The notes beneath the pieces were generated by a model, which worked only from the letters and a program-made list of their open reading frames with translations, made no database searches and was not told the DNA's origin. The position numbers were made by a program, and so were the translations under genes. From Saccharopolyspora endophytica (lineage in GTDB: Bacteria; Actinomycetota; Actinomycetes; Mycobacteriales; Pseudonocardiaceae), in NCBI RefSeq assembly GCF_018070075.1, contig NZ_JAGPXE010000003.1, forward strand, positions 310,001 to 374,000: 64,000 nt of DNA. Reading direction: 5' to 3'. Positions 25,276 through 34,262 of the stretch are shown one piece after another; positions within the stretch are counted from its first letter, which is position 1, and each line of letters opens with the position of its first letter.

Positions 25276-26321
25276 ACCGTGCCCATCGCCGCCCGCACCT
25301 CGGCCAGCGTCGCCTCCGCGCGCTCCTGGGCGCGGGCGTTGCCCCGCGCCAGCACCCCGCGCAGGTACCCCGGATCGGCGGCCAGCTCGGCGCGGGCGGC
25401 CCGCAACGGCGCGAAGTGGGAGTTCACCGCCTCGGTCACCACCGACTTCAACGCCGCCGCACCACCCGAACCCACGCCCTCGGCCAGCGCGACGGGATCC
25501 TGCCCGCTGCACAACGCCCCCAGCAGCACCAGGCTCGCCACCTCCGGACGTGCCTGCGGCTCGTAGGTGATGTGGCGCTGCGCATCGGTCTTGGCGCCCC
25601 GGATCAACCGCGCGGTCTCCGAAGCCGTAGCACCCAGCATGATCGCGTTGCCGCGGCTCTTGCTCATCTTCACCCCGTCGGTGCCCAGCAGCAGCGGCGC
25701 CGAGCTCAGCAACGCCTCCGGCTCCGGGAACACCCGCCCGTAGCGGTCGTTGAACCGGCGGGCGATGGTGCGCGTGAGCTCCAGGTGCGGCAGCTGATCG
25801 GAGCCCACCGGAACCAGGTTGGCCTTGCCGAACAGGATGTCGGCCGCCTGGTGCGCCGGGTAGGTGAACATCAGCCCGGACACGCCCGCCTGCCGCGAGT
25901 GGGCGATCTCGTCCTTGACCGTCGGGTTGCGCTGCAGCTCCGGCACCGTCACCAGGCTCAGGAACGGCAGCAGCAGCTGGTTGAGCGCGGCCACCGAGCT
26001 GTGGGTGAAGATCATCGCCTCGTCCGGGTCGATGCCGGCCGCGAGGTAGTCGGCGATCAGCCCCAGCACCTGCGCGTCGAGATCGTCGGCGACGTCGCGA
26101 TCGGTGAGCACCTGGTAGTCGGCGATCACCAGCCCCAGCCGCACACCCCGCCGCTGCAACCGCACCCGGTTGTGCAAGGTGCCGAAGTAGTGGCCCAGGT
26201 GCAGCGGCCCGGTCGGCCGGTCACCGGTGAGGATCCGGAAACGGGAGGCATCGGCGGTGATCTCGGCTTCGAGCTCGGCGCTGCGCCGCGCCGCGGGGGA
26301 GATCTCGACGGTCGTGGTCAT
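25257..26321 (-). CDS. trpS: Tryptophanyl-tRNA synthetase, auxiliary (TrpRS II-like) type
   Basis: 354-residue class I synthetase that charges tRNA-Trp. The HIGH-type motif is TGDRPTGPLHLGHYFGTL, the second motif is GVKMSKSRGN, and TVPELQRNPTVKDEIAHSRQ lies between. The RPTGPLHLGH variant and LQNR/LHNRVRLQ-like segment resemble, as I recall, auxiliary TrpRS enzymes (Streptomyces TrpRS1, Deinococcus TrpRS II), which can resist indolmycin. The start is ATG at 26321. The 135-nt leader carries a Trp-codon peptide and a terminator, so expression should rise when charged tRNA-Trp is scarce or the main enzyme is inhibited. A second, housekeeping trpS would be expected elsewhere. Confidence 0.95.
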   Translation of the reverse strand: MTTTVEISPAARRSAELEAEITADASRFRILTGDRPTGPLHLGHYFGTLHNRVRLQRRGVRLGLVIADYQVLTDRDVADDLDAQVLGLIADYLAAGIDPDEAMIFTHSSVAALNQLLLPFLSLVTVPELQRNPTVKDEIAHSRQAGVSGLMFTYPAHQAADILFGKANLVPVGSDQLPHLELTRTIARRFNDRYGRVFPEPEALLSSAPLLLGTDGVKMSKSRGNAIMLGATASETARLIRGAKTDAQRHITYEPQARPEVASLVLLGALCSGQDPVALAEGVGSGGAAALKSVVTEAVNSHFAPLRAARAELAADPGYLRGVLARGNARAQERAEATLAEVRAAMGTVYGVSR

Positions 26322-26391
26322 CAGGGTGGTCCTCTCGTGTCGGCCCGGCGCCGTCGTCCGCCGAAACCCGCACGAGCGCCACACGCGCACG

Positions 26392-26472
26392 AAAAAAGGG
26401 CCGTCGGTCGAACGGCCCTCGGGTGATCTGGGTGTACCGCAGTGGGTGGCCGCTCCTAGCTGGAGCGCCACC
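26392..26472 (-). promoter_or_regulatory. Ribosome-mediated tryptophan attenuator upstream of trpS
   Basis: On the minus strand, segment 1 (GGTGGCGCTCC, 26462-26472, including the Trp codons) pairs with segment 2 (GGAGCGGCCACC, 26445-26456) with one bulge. Segment 2 can instead use GAGCGGCC to pair with GGCCGTTC (26410-26417), eight pairs with one G-U, forming the antiterminator. Otherwise AGGGCCGT (26412-26419) pairs with ACGGCCCT (26397-26404) and is followed by six U (26392-26397), a classical intrinsic terminator. Stalling at the Trp codons blocks segment 1 and favours antitermination. Confidence 0.85.
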
Positions 26473-26497
26473 AGACGAGATGAGCACTGCCGGTCAC
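26456..26497 (-). CDS. trpL: Leader peptide with tandem Trp codons
   Basis: 13 codons, GTG start, reading VTGSAHLVWWRSS and ending TAG. The two Trp codons are at 26468-26473, inside segment 1 of the attenuator. TATAGT ends six bases before the GTG, so the peptide is probably translated from a leaderless mRNA, without a ribosome site. Two adjacent Trp codons in 13 is far above chance, and their placement relative to the stems is what a trp attenuator needs. It begins 24 bp after the end of the upstream GNAT gene. Confidence 0.8.
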   Translation of the reverse strand: MTGSAHLVWWRSS

Positions 26498-26503
26498 ACC
26501 ACC

Positions 26504-26509
26504 ACTATA
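26504..26509 (-). promoter_or_regulatory. -10 element TATAGT of the trpS leader
   Basis: TATAGT lies six bases before the leader-peptide GTG, so transcription should start at or next to that codon. No good -35 hexamer is seen at 16-18 nt upstream, which is common for actinobacterial TANNNT promoters. Confidence 0.65.
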
Positions 26510-26520
26510 GCCGGTCACCC

Positions 26521-27261
26521 TCACGGCACGGCGAAGGTCATGGTGGTCTCGGTGATCTCGAAGCCCAGCTTCCGGTAGAGCCGCTGCGCCGGGTTGCCGA
26601 CCGTCACCGCCAGCCCCACCCGCGCGAACTCGCCCGCCACCCCCGACAGCGCGCGGCGCAAAAGCAGCCCGCCCAGCCCGGTGTAGGCCGGTGCGCGGCG
26701 GCGGAAGACGTCGCTGATCCAGGCGGTTCCGGCGCGGTCGTTGGCGATCAGGCCGGCCACGACGGTGCCCGCGCCGTCGGCGACCAGGGCGCTGGCCTCC
26801 AGCAGCGGGCCCAGCACCCGGCCCGACAGCAGCGGCTGGAGCAGCTCGGTGCGCAACGTGCGGTCGTCGGCGGTGACGTGATCGGGATGGCCCGGCGGGT
26901 AGGCCTCCCGCCAGGCCGGCAGCAGCGCCTCGGCGGGGCGTTCGCAGGCGGTGACCCGCAGCGGGGGTGGTGGCCGGAGACCGGCCCAGTCCTGCGGGGG
27001 CGGGTCGCAGCGCAGGTCGCGGTGCATGGTGTGGGCGTGGCGGCGCAGCCGGGCTCCCGCGCGCAGCAGCCGGTGCCCGTGGGTGAGGTCGGTGACCACG
27101 TTCCAGCCGGGCAGCCGCTGGTGCAGCAGTTCCAGCACGTCCGGGCCTTCGGCAGCGATGAGCCGGGCCATGCGCGGGGCCCCGGCCAGCGGTGCGTAGC
27201 GCAACGTCGTGGTCTGGCAGGTCAGCTCCACGACCTCGCCGGTACCGCTCTCGTGCAGCAT
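26521..27261 (-). CDS. GNAT-family N-acetyltransferase
   Basis: 246 residues. The C-terminal 140 residues carry the acetyl-CoA fold: ASALVADGAGTVVAGLIAND, then APAYTGLGGLLLRRALSGVA with the P-loop-like turn, and NPAQRLYRKLGFEITETTM at the end. The N-terminal 100 residues are a less conserved partner domain (VVELTCQTTTLRYAPLAG). The acceptor is unknown. Its stop codon is 11 bp before the -10 box of the trpS leader, so read-through into trpS is possible. Confidence 0.83.
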   Translation of the reverse strand: MLHESGTGEVVELTCQTTTLRYAPLAGAPRMARLIAAEGPDVLELLHQRLPGWNVVTDLTHGHRLLRAGARLRRHAHTMHRDLRCDPPPQDWAGLRPPPPLRVTACERPAEALLPAWREAYPPGHPDHVTADDRTLRTELLQPLLSGRVLGPLLEASALVADGAGTVVAGLIANDRAGTAWISDVFRRRAPAYTGLGGLLLRRALSGVAGEFARVGLAVTVGNPAQRLYRKLGFEITETTMTFAVP

Positions 27262-27370
27262 TCACTGACCTCTACACGCCGTATTCGCGCCGGGCAAGCG
27301 GTTTTTCGGCGGCATGCGGGTGAAAACCCGTTGCCGGTGGTGTTGGGGTGGCGCTACCGTGAACCAACTA

Positions 27371-27384
27371 CTTTAGCGCTTAAG
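27371..27384. promoter_or_regulatory. Near-palindrome CTTTAGCGCTTAAG before an SDR gene
   Basis: Six of seven positions per half are symmetric around AGCGCT, inside a wider AACTACTT-N8-AAGGAGTT repeat (27366-27389) that overlaps the ribosome site. It is a plausible MarR-type operator, and a MarR gene converges on this SDR gene. Confidence 0.45.
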
Positions 27385-27392
27385 GAGTTGTC

Positions 27393-28115
27393 GTGGTGCG
27401 GAACATCGTCATCACCGGAGGCGCCACCGGAATCGGCTACGCCATCGCCGAGAGCTTCACCCGCGCCGGAGACTCGGTGACCATCACCGGCCGCCGCCCC
27501 GGCCCGCTGACCGAGGCCGCCCACCGCCTCGGCGCCACAGCACTGCCCTTCGACGCCGCCGACCCCGACCAGGTCACCGCCGCCACCGCCCATCTACCGG
27601 GCTCGATCGACGTGCTGGTCAACAACGCCGGCGGCAACACCGACTTCGACCGCCCCGCCACCGACGGCGGACTCACCGCGGTCGCCGAATCCTGGCAGGC
27701 CAACCTGCGCGCCAACGTGCTCACCGCCGTGCTCGTCACCACCGCCCTGACGCCCCGGCTGGCCGACGGCGCACGCGTGATCACCCTCGGCTCGATCGCC
27801 GCCGCCCAAGGCGCGGGCTCCTACGGCGCCGCCAAAGCCGCCCTCGAAGCCCACACCCGCGCGCTGGCCACCGAACTCGGCCCGCGCGGCATCACCGCCA
27901 ACGTCATCGCCCCCGCGCTGGTCGACGACACCGAGTTCTTCCGCGGACACCTCACCGGCACCCGCCGCCGCACCCTCATCGACCACACCGACACCGGCCG
28001 CGCCGGCCGCCCCGACGACATCGCCGCCCTGGCCGCCTTCCTCGCCTCACCCGGCGCCGGACACCTCACCGGCCAAACCCTGCACGTCAACGGAGGCGCC
28101 CACAAAGGCCACTAA
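27393..28115 (+). CDS. Short-chain dehydrogenase/reductase (SDR)
   Basis: 240-residue classical SDR, NAD(P)-dependent. The cofactor loop is VITGGATGIGYAIAE, NNAGG is at residue 72, the catalytic Ser is in ITLGSIAAAQ, and YGAAK gives the Tyr-x-x-x-Lys pair near residue 150. The ending HLTGQTLHVNGG is typical of FabG-like enzymes. The GTG start follows AAGGAG by five bases. The gene overlaps the convergent MarR gene by four bases at its 3' end. Substrate unknown. Confidence 0.9.
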   Translation: MVRNIVITGGATGIGYAIAESFTRAGDSVTITGRRPGPLTEAAHRLGATALPFDAADPDQVTAATAHLPGSIDVLVNNAGGNTDFDRPATDGGLTAVAESWQANLRANVLTAVLVTTALTPRLADGARVITLGSIAAAQGAGSYGAAKAALEAHTRALATELGPRGITANVIAPALVDDTEFFRGHLTGTRRRTLIDHTDTGRAGRPDDIAALAAFLASPGAGHLTGQTLHVNGGAHKGH

Positions 28116-28633
28116 GGACGGTCCTCGGCCCCGAAGCGCTCGGTGAGATCACCCAGCAACACCCGCAACAGCTCGGTCAGCTGCTCGCGCTGGGCGGCAT
28201 CCAGCGAATCCAGCAACGTCTCCTCGTGGTGCAGCAGATCGTCGACGTGGTCCTCGATGAGCCGGTGACCGGTGTCGGTCAGCTCCACCAGCACGCTGCG
28301 CCCGTCATCACCACCCCGGCCGCGGCGCACCAGACCGCGCTGCTCGGCCCGCGCCACACGCTGCGAGATCGCCCCCGCGCTGACCAGCGACTGGCGGGCG
28401 ATCTCACCGGCCGCCAGCCGGTAGGGCGGGCCCGCGCGGCGCAGCGTGGACAGCAGATCGCGGGTGGCCGCGTCCATCCCGGCGCGCGCATCGGTGCGGC
28501 GGCGCTCGTCGTCGAGGAGCTTGGCGATGCGCCAGATGCGCGTGATCACCCCGATCGAGGCCACCGGCATGCCGGGCCGTTCCCGCTGCCAGGCCGCCTG
28601 GATCCGATCGACCCCGTCCTCACCGTCCGCCAT
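28112..28633 (-). CDS. MarR-family transcriptional regulator
   Basis: 173 residues from ATG at 28633. The winged helix is in PYRLAAGEIARQSLVSAGAI, SQRVARAEQRGLVRR and GDDGRSVLVELTDTGHRLIE, the standard MarR DNA-reading unit; N- and C-terminal helices form the dimer. TAGGCT lies eight bases before the ATG and no ribosome site is seen, so it is probably leaderless. It lies between two SDR genes and ends inside the last codons of the first. It may control either one. Confidence 0.88.
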   Translation of the reverse strand: MADGEDGVDRIQAAWQRERPGMPVASIGVITRIWRIAKLLDDERRRTDARAGMDAATRDLLSTLRRAGPPYRLAAGEIARQSLVSAGAISQRVARAEQRGLVRRGRGGDDGRSVLVELTDTGHRLIEDHVDDLLHHEETLLDSLDAAQREQLTELLRVLLGDLTERFGAEDRP

Positions 28634-28696
28634 GCCGACACAGCCTAGAACCACCCCGACGCCGGTGGGTGTGGCGGGGCAGGCCATGATCAGCTC

Positions 28697-29464
28697 ATGA
28701 TCGACCCGCGACTGCGCGACCGCGTCGCCGTCATCACCGGCACCGACAACGCCCTGGGCATCGGTGCGGCCATCGCCCGAGCGCTGGCCCGCCAGCAGGT
28801 CCGGCTGCTGCTGGTCAACCCGCCGGGCAGCAGCGACCACCTCACCCCCGCGCTGCGCGCCGACGGCCACACCGCCCACGCCATCACCGCCGACCTGGCC
28901 GACCCCGCCGCACCGGCCCTCATCTACGACCAGGCCGAAACCCAGCTGGGCCCGGTGGAGATCCTGGTCAACAACGCCGCCCACAACGACCCCGACACCT
29001 TCACCCGCGCCCGCGGCGCGAGCACCGTCACCGCCGCGAGCCTCGACGCCCACCACGCCGTCAACACCCGCGCCCCCGCCCTGCTCATGGCCGAACACCA
29101 CCGCCGCCACCAGCAGCGACGCGCCGACTGGGGGCGCATCATCACCCTCTCCACCGACGCCGCCGACGGCGCACCCGGCGAGATCTCCTACTGGGCCACC
29201 AAGAACGCCCTCGAATCGCTGTCGCGCTCGGCCGCAGCGGAATTCGGGCCCGCCGGCATCACCGTCAACATCATCGCCCCCGGCCCGGTGCAGACCGGCT
29301 GGATCAGCCGCGACATGAGCACCCGCTTCGCCGAGTTCAGCCCGCTGGGCCGGGTCGGGCACCCCGACGACATCGCCGACATCGCGGTGTTCCTGGCCTC
29401 CCACCAAGCCCGCTGGCTGACCGGGCAAACCCTCTACGCCGGCGGCGGCAAACGCATGACCTAG
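28697..29464 (+). CDS. Short-chain dehydrogenase/reductase, slightly degenerate cofactor loop
   Basis: 255 residues. The cofactor motif reads VAVITGTDNALGIGAAIARA, with an insert compared with the usual TGxxxGIG, as in enoyl-reductase-like and some 3-ketoacyl reductase SDRs. EILVNNAA, IITLSTDAADGAPGE and YWATKNALESLS supply the Asn, Ser, Tyr and Lys. The last segment RWLTGQTLYAGGG is typical. It diverges from the MarR gene with 63 bp between starts. Substrate unknown. Confidence 0.87.
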   Translation: MIDPRLRDRVAVITGTDNALGIGAAIARALARQQVRLLLVNPPGSSDHLTPALRADGHTAHAITADLADPAAPALIYDQAETQLGPVEILVNNAAHNDPDTFTRARGASTVTAASLDAHHAVNTRAPALLMAEHHRRHQQRRADWGRIITLSTDAADGAPGEISYWATKNALESLSRSAAAEFGPAGITVNIIAPGPVQTGWISRDMSTRFAEFSPLGRVGHPDDIADIAVFLASHQARWLTGQTLYAGGGKRMT

Positions 29465-29692
29465 AGGGGTGCGCGGGAACGCTCCCCCAACACCCGCAGC
29501 GATAGCCCCGCCAGCGCCGAGCACGATCACCGCGTTGACCGACACCACGATCTGCACCCCGCGTCACCGCACGTTCCGGCGCCGCCGGGCACCACGGCGC
29601 GGGTGGAAAACGGCCCATCCCACGGCCGCGGCCACCCCACGTGTGGTGCGGATCTCGCGTGCTGAATCGGTCCCGCAACGCCCGCGCTGTGA

Positions 29693-30769
<1,077 letters not shown>

Positions 30770-30793
30770 GCCCGAACCGCACAGCGGTAGCAG

Positions 30794-30832
30794 CTGGGGG
30801 CGTGATCCCGTTCGCCGGGACCACGCCCCCAG
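30794..30832 (+). terminator. mdh terminator hairpin
   Basis: CTGGGGGCGTG pairs with CACGCCCCCAG around an inner TCCCG/CGGGA stem and a short TTCG-like loop, then CGTCGTTT. It lies 25 bp after the mdh stop. Confidence 0.75.
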
Positions 30833-30895
30833 CGTCGTTTCCGCCCGGGAAATCCGGTTGCCCACCGCGGTGAGCAACCAGCAGGATCAGCGGGC

Positions 30896-31444
30896 ATGCC
30901 CCGCCCCGCCGAAGTCCTCGACCTGCCCGGTGCGCGGCTGCGCCGACCGACCGCCGCCGATGCCGGCGCCCTGCACCTGGCGGTCACCGAATCCCTGGAG
31001 CACCTGCGCCCGTGGATGCCCTGGGCCGCCGGCGACTACCCCGCCGCCGCGGCCGAGGCGTTCATCGACGAGGCCACCACCCGCTGGCACACCGGACGCG
31101 GCTACACCTACCTGATCACCACCGGCGACACGGTCGCGGGCACGATCTCGCTGGAGCGCCGCATCGGTGAGGGCGGCCTGGAGATCGGCTACTGGCTGCA
31201 CCCCGCCCACACCGGCCGCGGACTGGTCACCACCGCCGCGCGCGCGTTGACCGAGCAGGCCTTCGCGCTCCCGGGGATCGACCGCGTGGAGATCTGGCAC
31301 GACGCGGCCAACACCGCCAGCCGCGGTGTCCCCGAACGCCTCGGCTTCACCTGCGTCGACCCCCACCACCCGGCCCGTTTCGCCCACGCACCCGCGAAAT
31401 CCGGCGTCGAAGTCGTCTGGCGGCTGACCCGCCCGGGCGGATAA
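30896..31444 (+). CDS. RimJ/RimL-type GNAT acetyltransferase
   Basis: 182 residues. LRRPTAADAGALHLAVTESL at the start, then VAGTISLERRIGEGGLEIGY, GRGLVTTAARALTEQAFAL (the acetyl-CoA pyrophosphate loop) and HDAANTASRGVPERLGFTCV follow the usual order for the RimJ/RimL group that acetylates N-termini or small amines. It lies alone between the mdh terminator and a convergent coiled-coil gene, with five bases between the stops. Substrate unknown. Confidence 0.85.
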   Translation: MPRPAEVLDLPGARLRRPTAADAGALHLAVTESLEHLRPWMPWAAGDYPAAAAEAFIDEATTRWHTGRGYTYLITTGDTVAGTISLERRIGEGGLEIGYWLHPAHTGRGLVTTAARALTEQAFALPGIDRVEIWHDAANTASRGVPERLGFTCVDPHHPARFAHAPAKSGVEVVWRLTRPGG

Positions 31445-31449
31445 GCGCC

Positions 31450-32595
31450 TCAGCCGCGCTCGCCCCGTTGGGGTTCGGTGCGCAGCGCGCGGAGTTCCTC
31501 GGTGGCGGTGTCGAGCTGGGTTTCGGCGCGTTCGGCCCGCGCCCGCGCCTGGTCCCGCGCGTCCTGCAGCGCTTCCAGCCGCTGCGCGTGCGTGCCCCGC
31601 TCGGTCTGCAACCGCTCAGCGGCCTCCTCGCGCACGCGCTCGAGCTCGGCGGCCTGCTGCTGGCGAAGCGCCGTCAGCTCGGTGCGCTGGCGCTCGATCT
31701 CGGCGCGCGAGGCTTCGGCGGCCTGGCGCAGCTCGGCCACCTGGTCCCGGGCCGTCTCGGCCGCCGACTCCGCGCGAGCGGCCCGCTCGGCGGCCTCGGA
31801 CCGGCGGGAGTCGGCCTCGGCGACGTCCCGGCGCGCCTGCTGCTGGGCGGCCTGCACCTGCGCGGCGGCCTGCTCACGAGCCTTGTCGAGTTCCTCGTGC
31901 GCCTGCGCGATCTGCTTGTCGGCGTCCTGGCGGGCCTTCGCGACGAGGTCGTCGGCTTCGCGGCGGGCCGCGGCGGTGGCGACCTCGGCCTCGTTGCGCG
32001 CCGCTTCGACGTCGGCGGCGGCCTGCTCGCGGGCCCGTTCGGCCTCCGTGGTGGCCTGGTCGCGTTCGGCTCGCGCCGTTTCGGCCTCGGCGGTGGCGGA
32101 TTCGGCCTGGGCGATGGCGTCCTCGGCCGCCTCTTCGGCGGCCTGGCGGGCCTGCTCGGCGTCGCGGCGCTGCTGCTGCGCGGTGGCCAGCGCCTGCTCG
32201 GCCTGGGCGATGCGGTGCGCGGCCTCGGCCTGGGCGGCCTGGATCTGGGCCTCGGCCGCCGACGGATCGGTCAGCGTCGCCAGCTCGTCCAGACCGGCGC
32301 GCAGGTTGCGGCCGAGCTGCTCGGACAGCAGCCGGTACTGGCGCAGCAGCTCCTCGGCCCGCAGCCGGGACCCGTCGAACTCACTGGAGCCCTCCGGTGC
32401 CGCGGCGGGGGTCTGCTCGGCCACGGCCTGCAGGCGCTGACGTTGCTTCCACGCCCGCCAGCGGGTGTGTTCGGGCAGGTCGCAGTACTCCGGTGGACGT
32501 CCCGGACCGCTGGGGCGTTCCACCGCCCGCTCACACCCCGGGAAACGGCAGATGCCCTCAGCGGTCTCGCGTGTCTGCTCCGGCTGCTCGCTCAC
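31450..32595 (-). CDS. Long coiled-coil protein with N-terminal zinc-type Cys motif
   Basis: 381 residues from GTG at 32595; TACCGT stands eight bases upstream, so a leaderless start is preferred over the TTG six codons further up. The first 50 residues hold CRFPGCERAVERPSGPGRPP then YCDLPEHTRWRAWKQRQRL, a Cys/His arrangement that could bind zinc. From about residue 80 to the end the protein is almost all Ala, Glu, Gln, Arg in heptads, a continuous coiled coil. KfrA-like plasmid proteins and some cytoskeletal or chromosome-organising proteins share this build. Function unknown. Confidence 0.75.
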   Translation of the reverse strand: MSEQPEQTRETAEGICRFPGCERAVERPSGPGRPPEYCDLPEHTRWRAWKQRQRLQAVAEQTPAAAPEGSSEFDGSRLRAEELLRQYRLLSEQLGRNLRAGLDELATLTDPSAAEAQIQAAQAEAAHRIAQAEQALATAQQQRRDAEQARQAAEEAAEDAIAQAESATAEAETARAERDQATTEAERAREQAAADVEAARNEAEVATAAARREADDLVAKARQDADKQIAQAHEELDKAREQAAAQVQAAQQQARRDVAEADSRRSEAAERAARAESAAETARDQVAELRQAAEASRAEIERQRTELTALRQQQAAELERVREEAAERLQTERGTHAQRLEALQDARDQARARAERAETQLDTATEELRALRTEPQRGERG

Positions 32596-32660
32596 GATCA
32601 GTGACGGTACCAACGCCCCCGCCGGAGGCGATCACCGCTGGTGAGAGGACAATCCAGCTC

Positions 32661-33461
32661 ATGGTGCAACAGCGGGAACTGCGGGCGGAGTGCGGCCGGT
32701 GCGTCGGGTTGTGCTGCGTGGCGCTGCCCTTCCCGGCCTCGGCGGAGTTCGCGGTGGACAAGCCCGCCGGAACACCGTGCGCCAACCTGCTGGCCGACCA
32801 CTCCTGCGGGATCCACACCCGGTTGCGCGAGAGCGGTTTCTCCGGCTGCACGGTCTTCGACTGCTTCGGCGCCGGCCAGCACCTGACCCAGCACACCTTC
32901 GGCGGCGCGTCGTGGCGTGAAGAACCCGGCATCGCCGGGCCGATGTTCGCCGCGTTCCCGGTCATGCGCGGCCTGCACGAACTGCTCTGGTACCTCACCG
33001 ACGCCCTCGAGCGGGCCGACACCGCGCCCTTGCACCAGGCGTTGCGGGAACGGCTCGAGGAGGTCACCGCTCTGACCGAGCTCGGTGCCGAGGATCTCAC
33101 CGCCGTCGACCTCAACGCCCAGCGCGCCCGGACCGGTGATCTGCTCGGCCAGGCAAGCCGCCTGGCGCGCGGCGAGAATCCCGGCCCGGAGCACCGCGGC
33201 GCCGATCTCATGGGCCGCTCGCTGCGCGGTGCGGACCTGCGGGCGGCCAACCTGCGGGGCGCGCTGCTCATCGCCGCCGACGCCCGTCACGCCGACCTGC
33301 GCCTGGCCGACGTGCTGGGCGCGGACCTGCGCGACACCGACCTGCGGGGTGCGGACCTCACCGGAGCCCTGTTCCTCACCCAGCCGCAGGTCTCGGCCGC
33401 GCGCGGCGACGACACCACCCGCCTGCCCGCCGGACTGCAACGCCCGGACCACTGGCGCTGA
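32661..33461 (+). CDS. Pentapeptide-repeat protein with N-terminal Cys-rich (YkgJ-like) domain
   Basis: 266 residues. Residues 8-80 carry a cysteine cluster (AECGRCVGLCCVALPF, CANLL, SCGIH, GCTVFDC) like the YkgJ family of proteins with metal-bound CxxCxxxCC motifs. A helical middle is followed at residues 170-240 by about a dozen A(D/N)LxG repeats (RGADLRAANLRGALL and others), forming a square beta-helix. The ATG has GACAAT seven bases upstream and no ribosome site. Joining a metal-cluster-like domain to a pentapeptide helix is an uncommon build. Function unknown. Confidence 0.8.
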   Translation: MVQQRELRAECGRCVGLCCVALPFPASAEFAVDKPAGTPCANLLADHSCGIHTRLRESGFSGCTVFDCFGAGQHLTQHTFGGASWREEPGIAGPMFAAFPVMRGLHELLWYLTDALERADTAPLHQALRERLEEVTALTELGAEDLTAVDLNAQRARTGDLLGQASRLARGENPGPEHRGADLMGRSLRGADLRAANLRGALLIAADARHADLRLADVLGADLRDTDLRGADLTGALFLTQPQVSAARGDDTTRLPAGLQRPDHWR

Positions 33462-33469
33462 CCACCAGG

Positions 33470-34122
33470 TCAGCCCAGGCCGTGGCCGGCCAGGTAGGCG
33501 CGGGTGCGCTCGGGTGTGGCGAGGATGTCCCACTGGCGGGCAGTTCCCCGTGCCCCGGGGCGATGCTCAGCGTCACGCCGCGGGGTTCGGCCGGGGCGAT
33601 GCCGTCGTAGAGCCCGACGCACAACCGGCGTTGCGGCCGGTCGAACGGGCTGAGATCAGCGCGCCGCGGGAACAGCTCCGACAGCCCGCCGCGCCCGGTG
33701 GCGACCACGACCAGGTCGTGGCGCCGCGCCAGCTCCTCGACCTCGGCGGGGGTGATGCGGCGGTGTTCGACAGTGCCTCCTGCGTCGCAGAAGTCGTGCA
33801 CCAGCCGCGGCAGCACCATCCGCTGGTCCACCCCGCGGGAGGGAGCGCTGAACCTGCCGATGAACCGCGACGGTGACGGGCCGCCGAGGTAGTGGTGGTG
33901 CACGCCGTAGCCGAACTCGCCCGCGTCCCAGTGCTCCACGCCCAGGGCTCGTTCGCGGCTGAGGGTGACGTGGTGGTGGGCCACGGCGTTGGGCAACCGG
34001 CCCGAGCCCCGCTGCTGCGGTGCGCGTTCGCTGTAGAGCGTCACCGGAACGCCTTTTCGGCGCAGCAGCATCCCCAGGTGCAGGCCCGCCACACCCGCGC
34101 CCACGATCCCGATCCCGTCCAT
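33470..34122 (-). pseudogene. Truncated, frameshifted styrene-monooxygenase-like FAD protein
   Basis: From ATG at 34122 (after GGGGAG) the frame reads MDGIGIVGAGVAGLHLGMLL, an FAD-binding start, then NAVAHHHVTLSRERALGVEH and HDLVVVATGRGGLSELFPRR, like StyA-type epoxidases. After SIAPGHGEL near 33560 the frame loses sense, but one base over it continues as ARQWDILATPERTRAYLAGH and stops at 33470. So there is a frame break in a C/G run (33551-33565), and only about 218 of the usual 400 or more residues remain; the substrate-binding half is missing. Confidence 0.7.
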
Positions 34123-34262
34123 CACGGTCTCCCCGCGCCCAGCTGGACAAAACCTCTCCAGCCTCCTCGCCGGTGCCGGGGCCGACAATCCGCCATCCTG
34201 CGGCCCCGGGGTTGGTCCGAACCGGTCTTCCACCACCGGTTCCTGCTGGGAAACTGCTGGGC

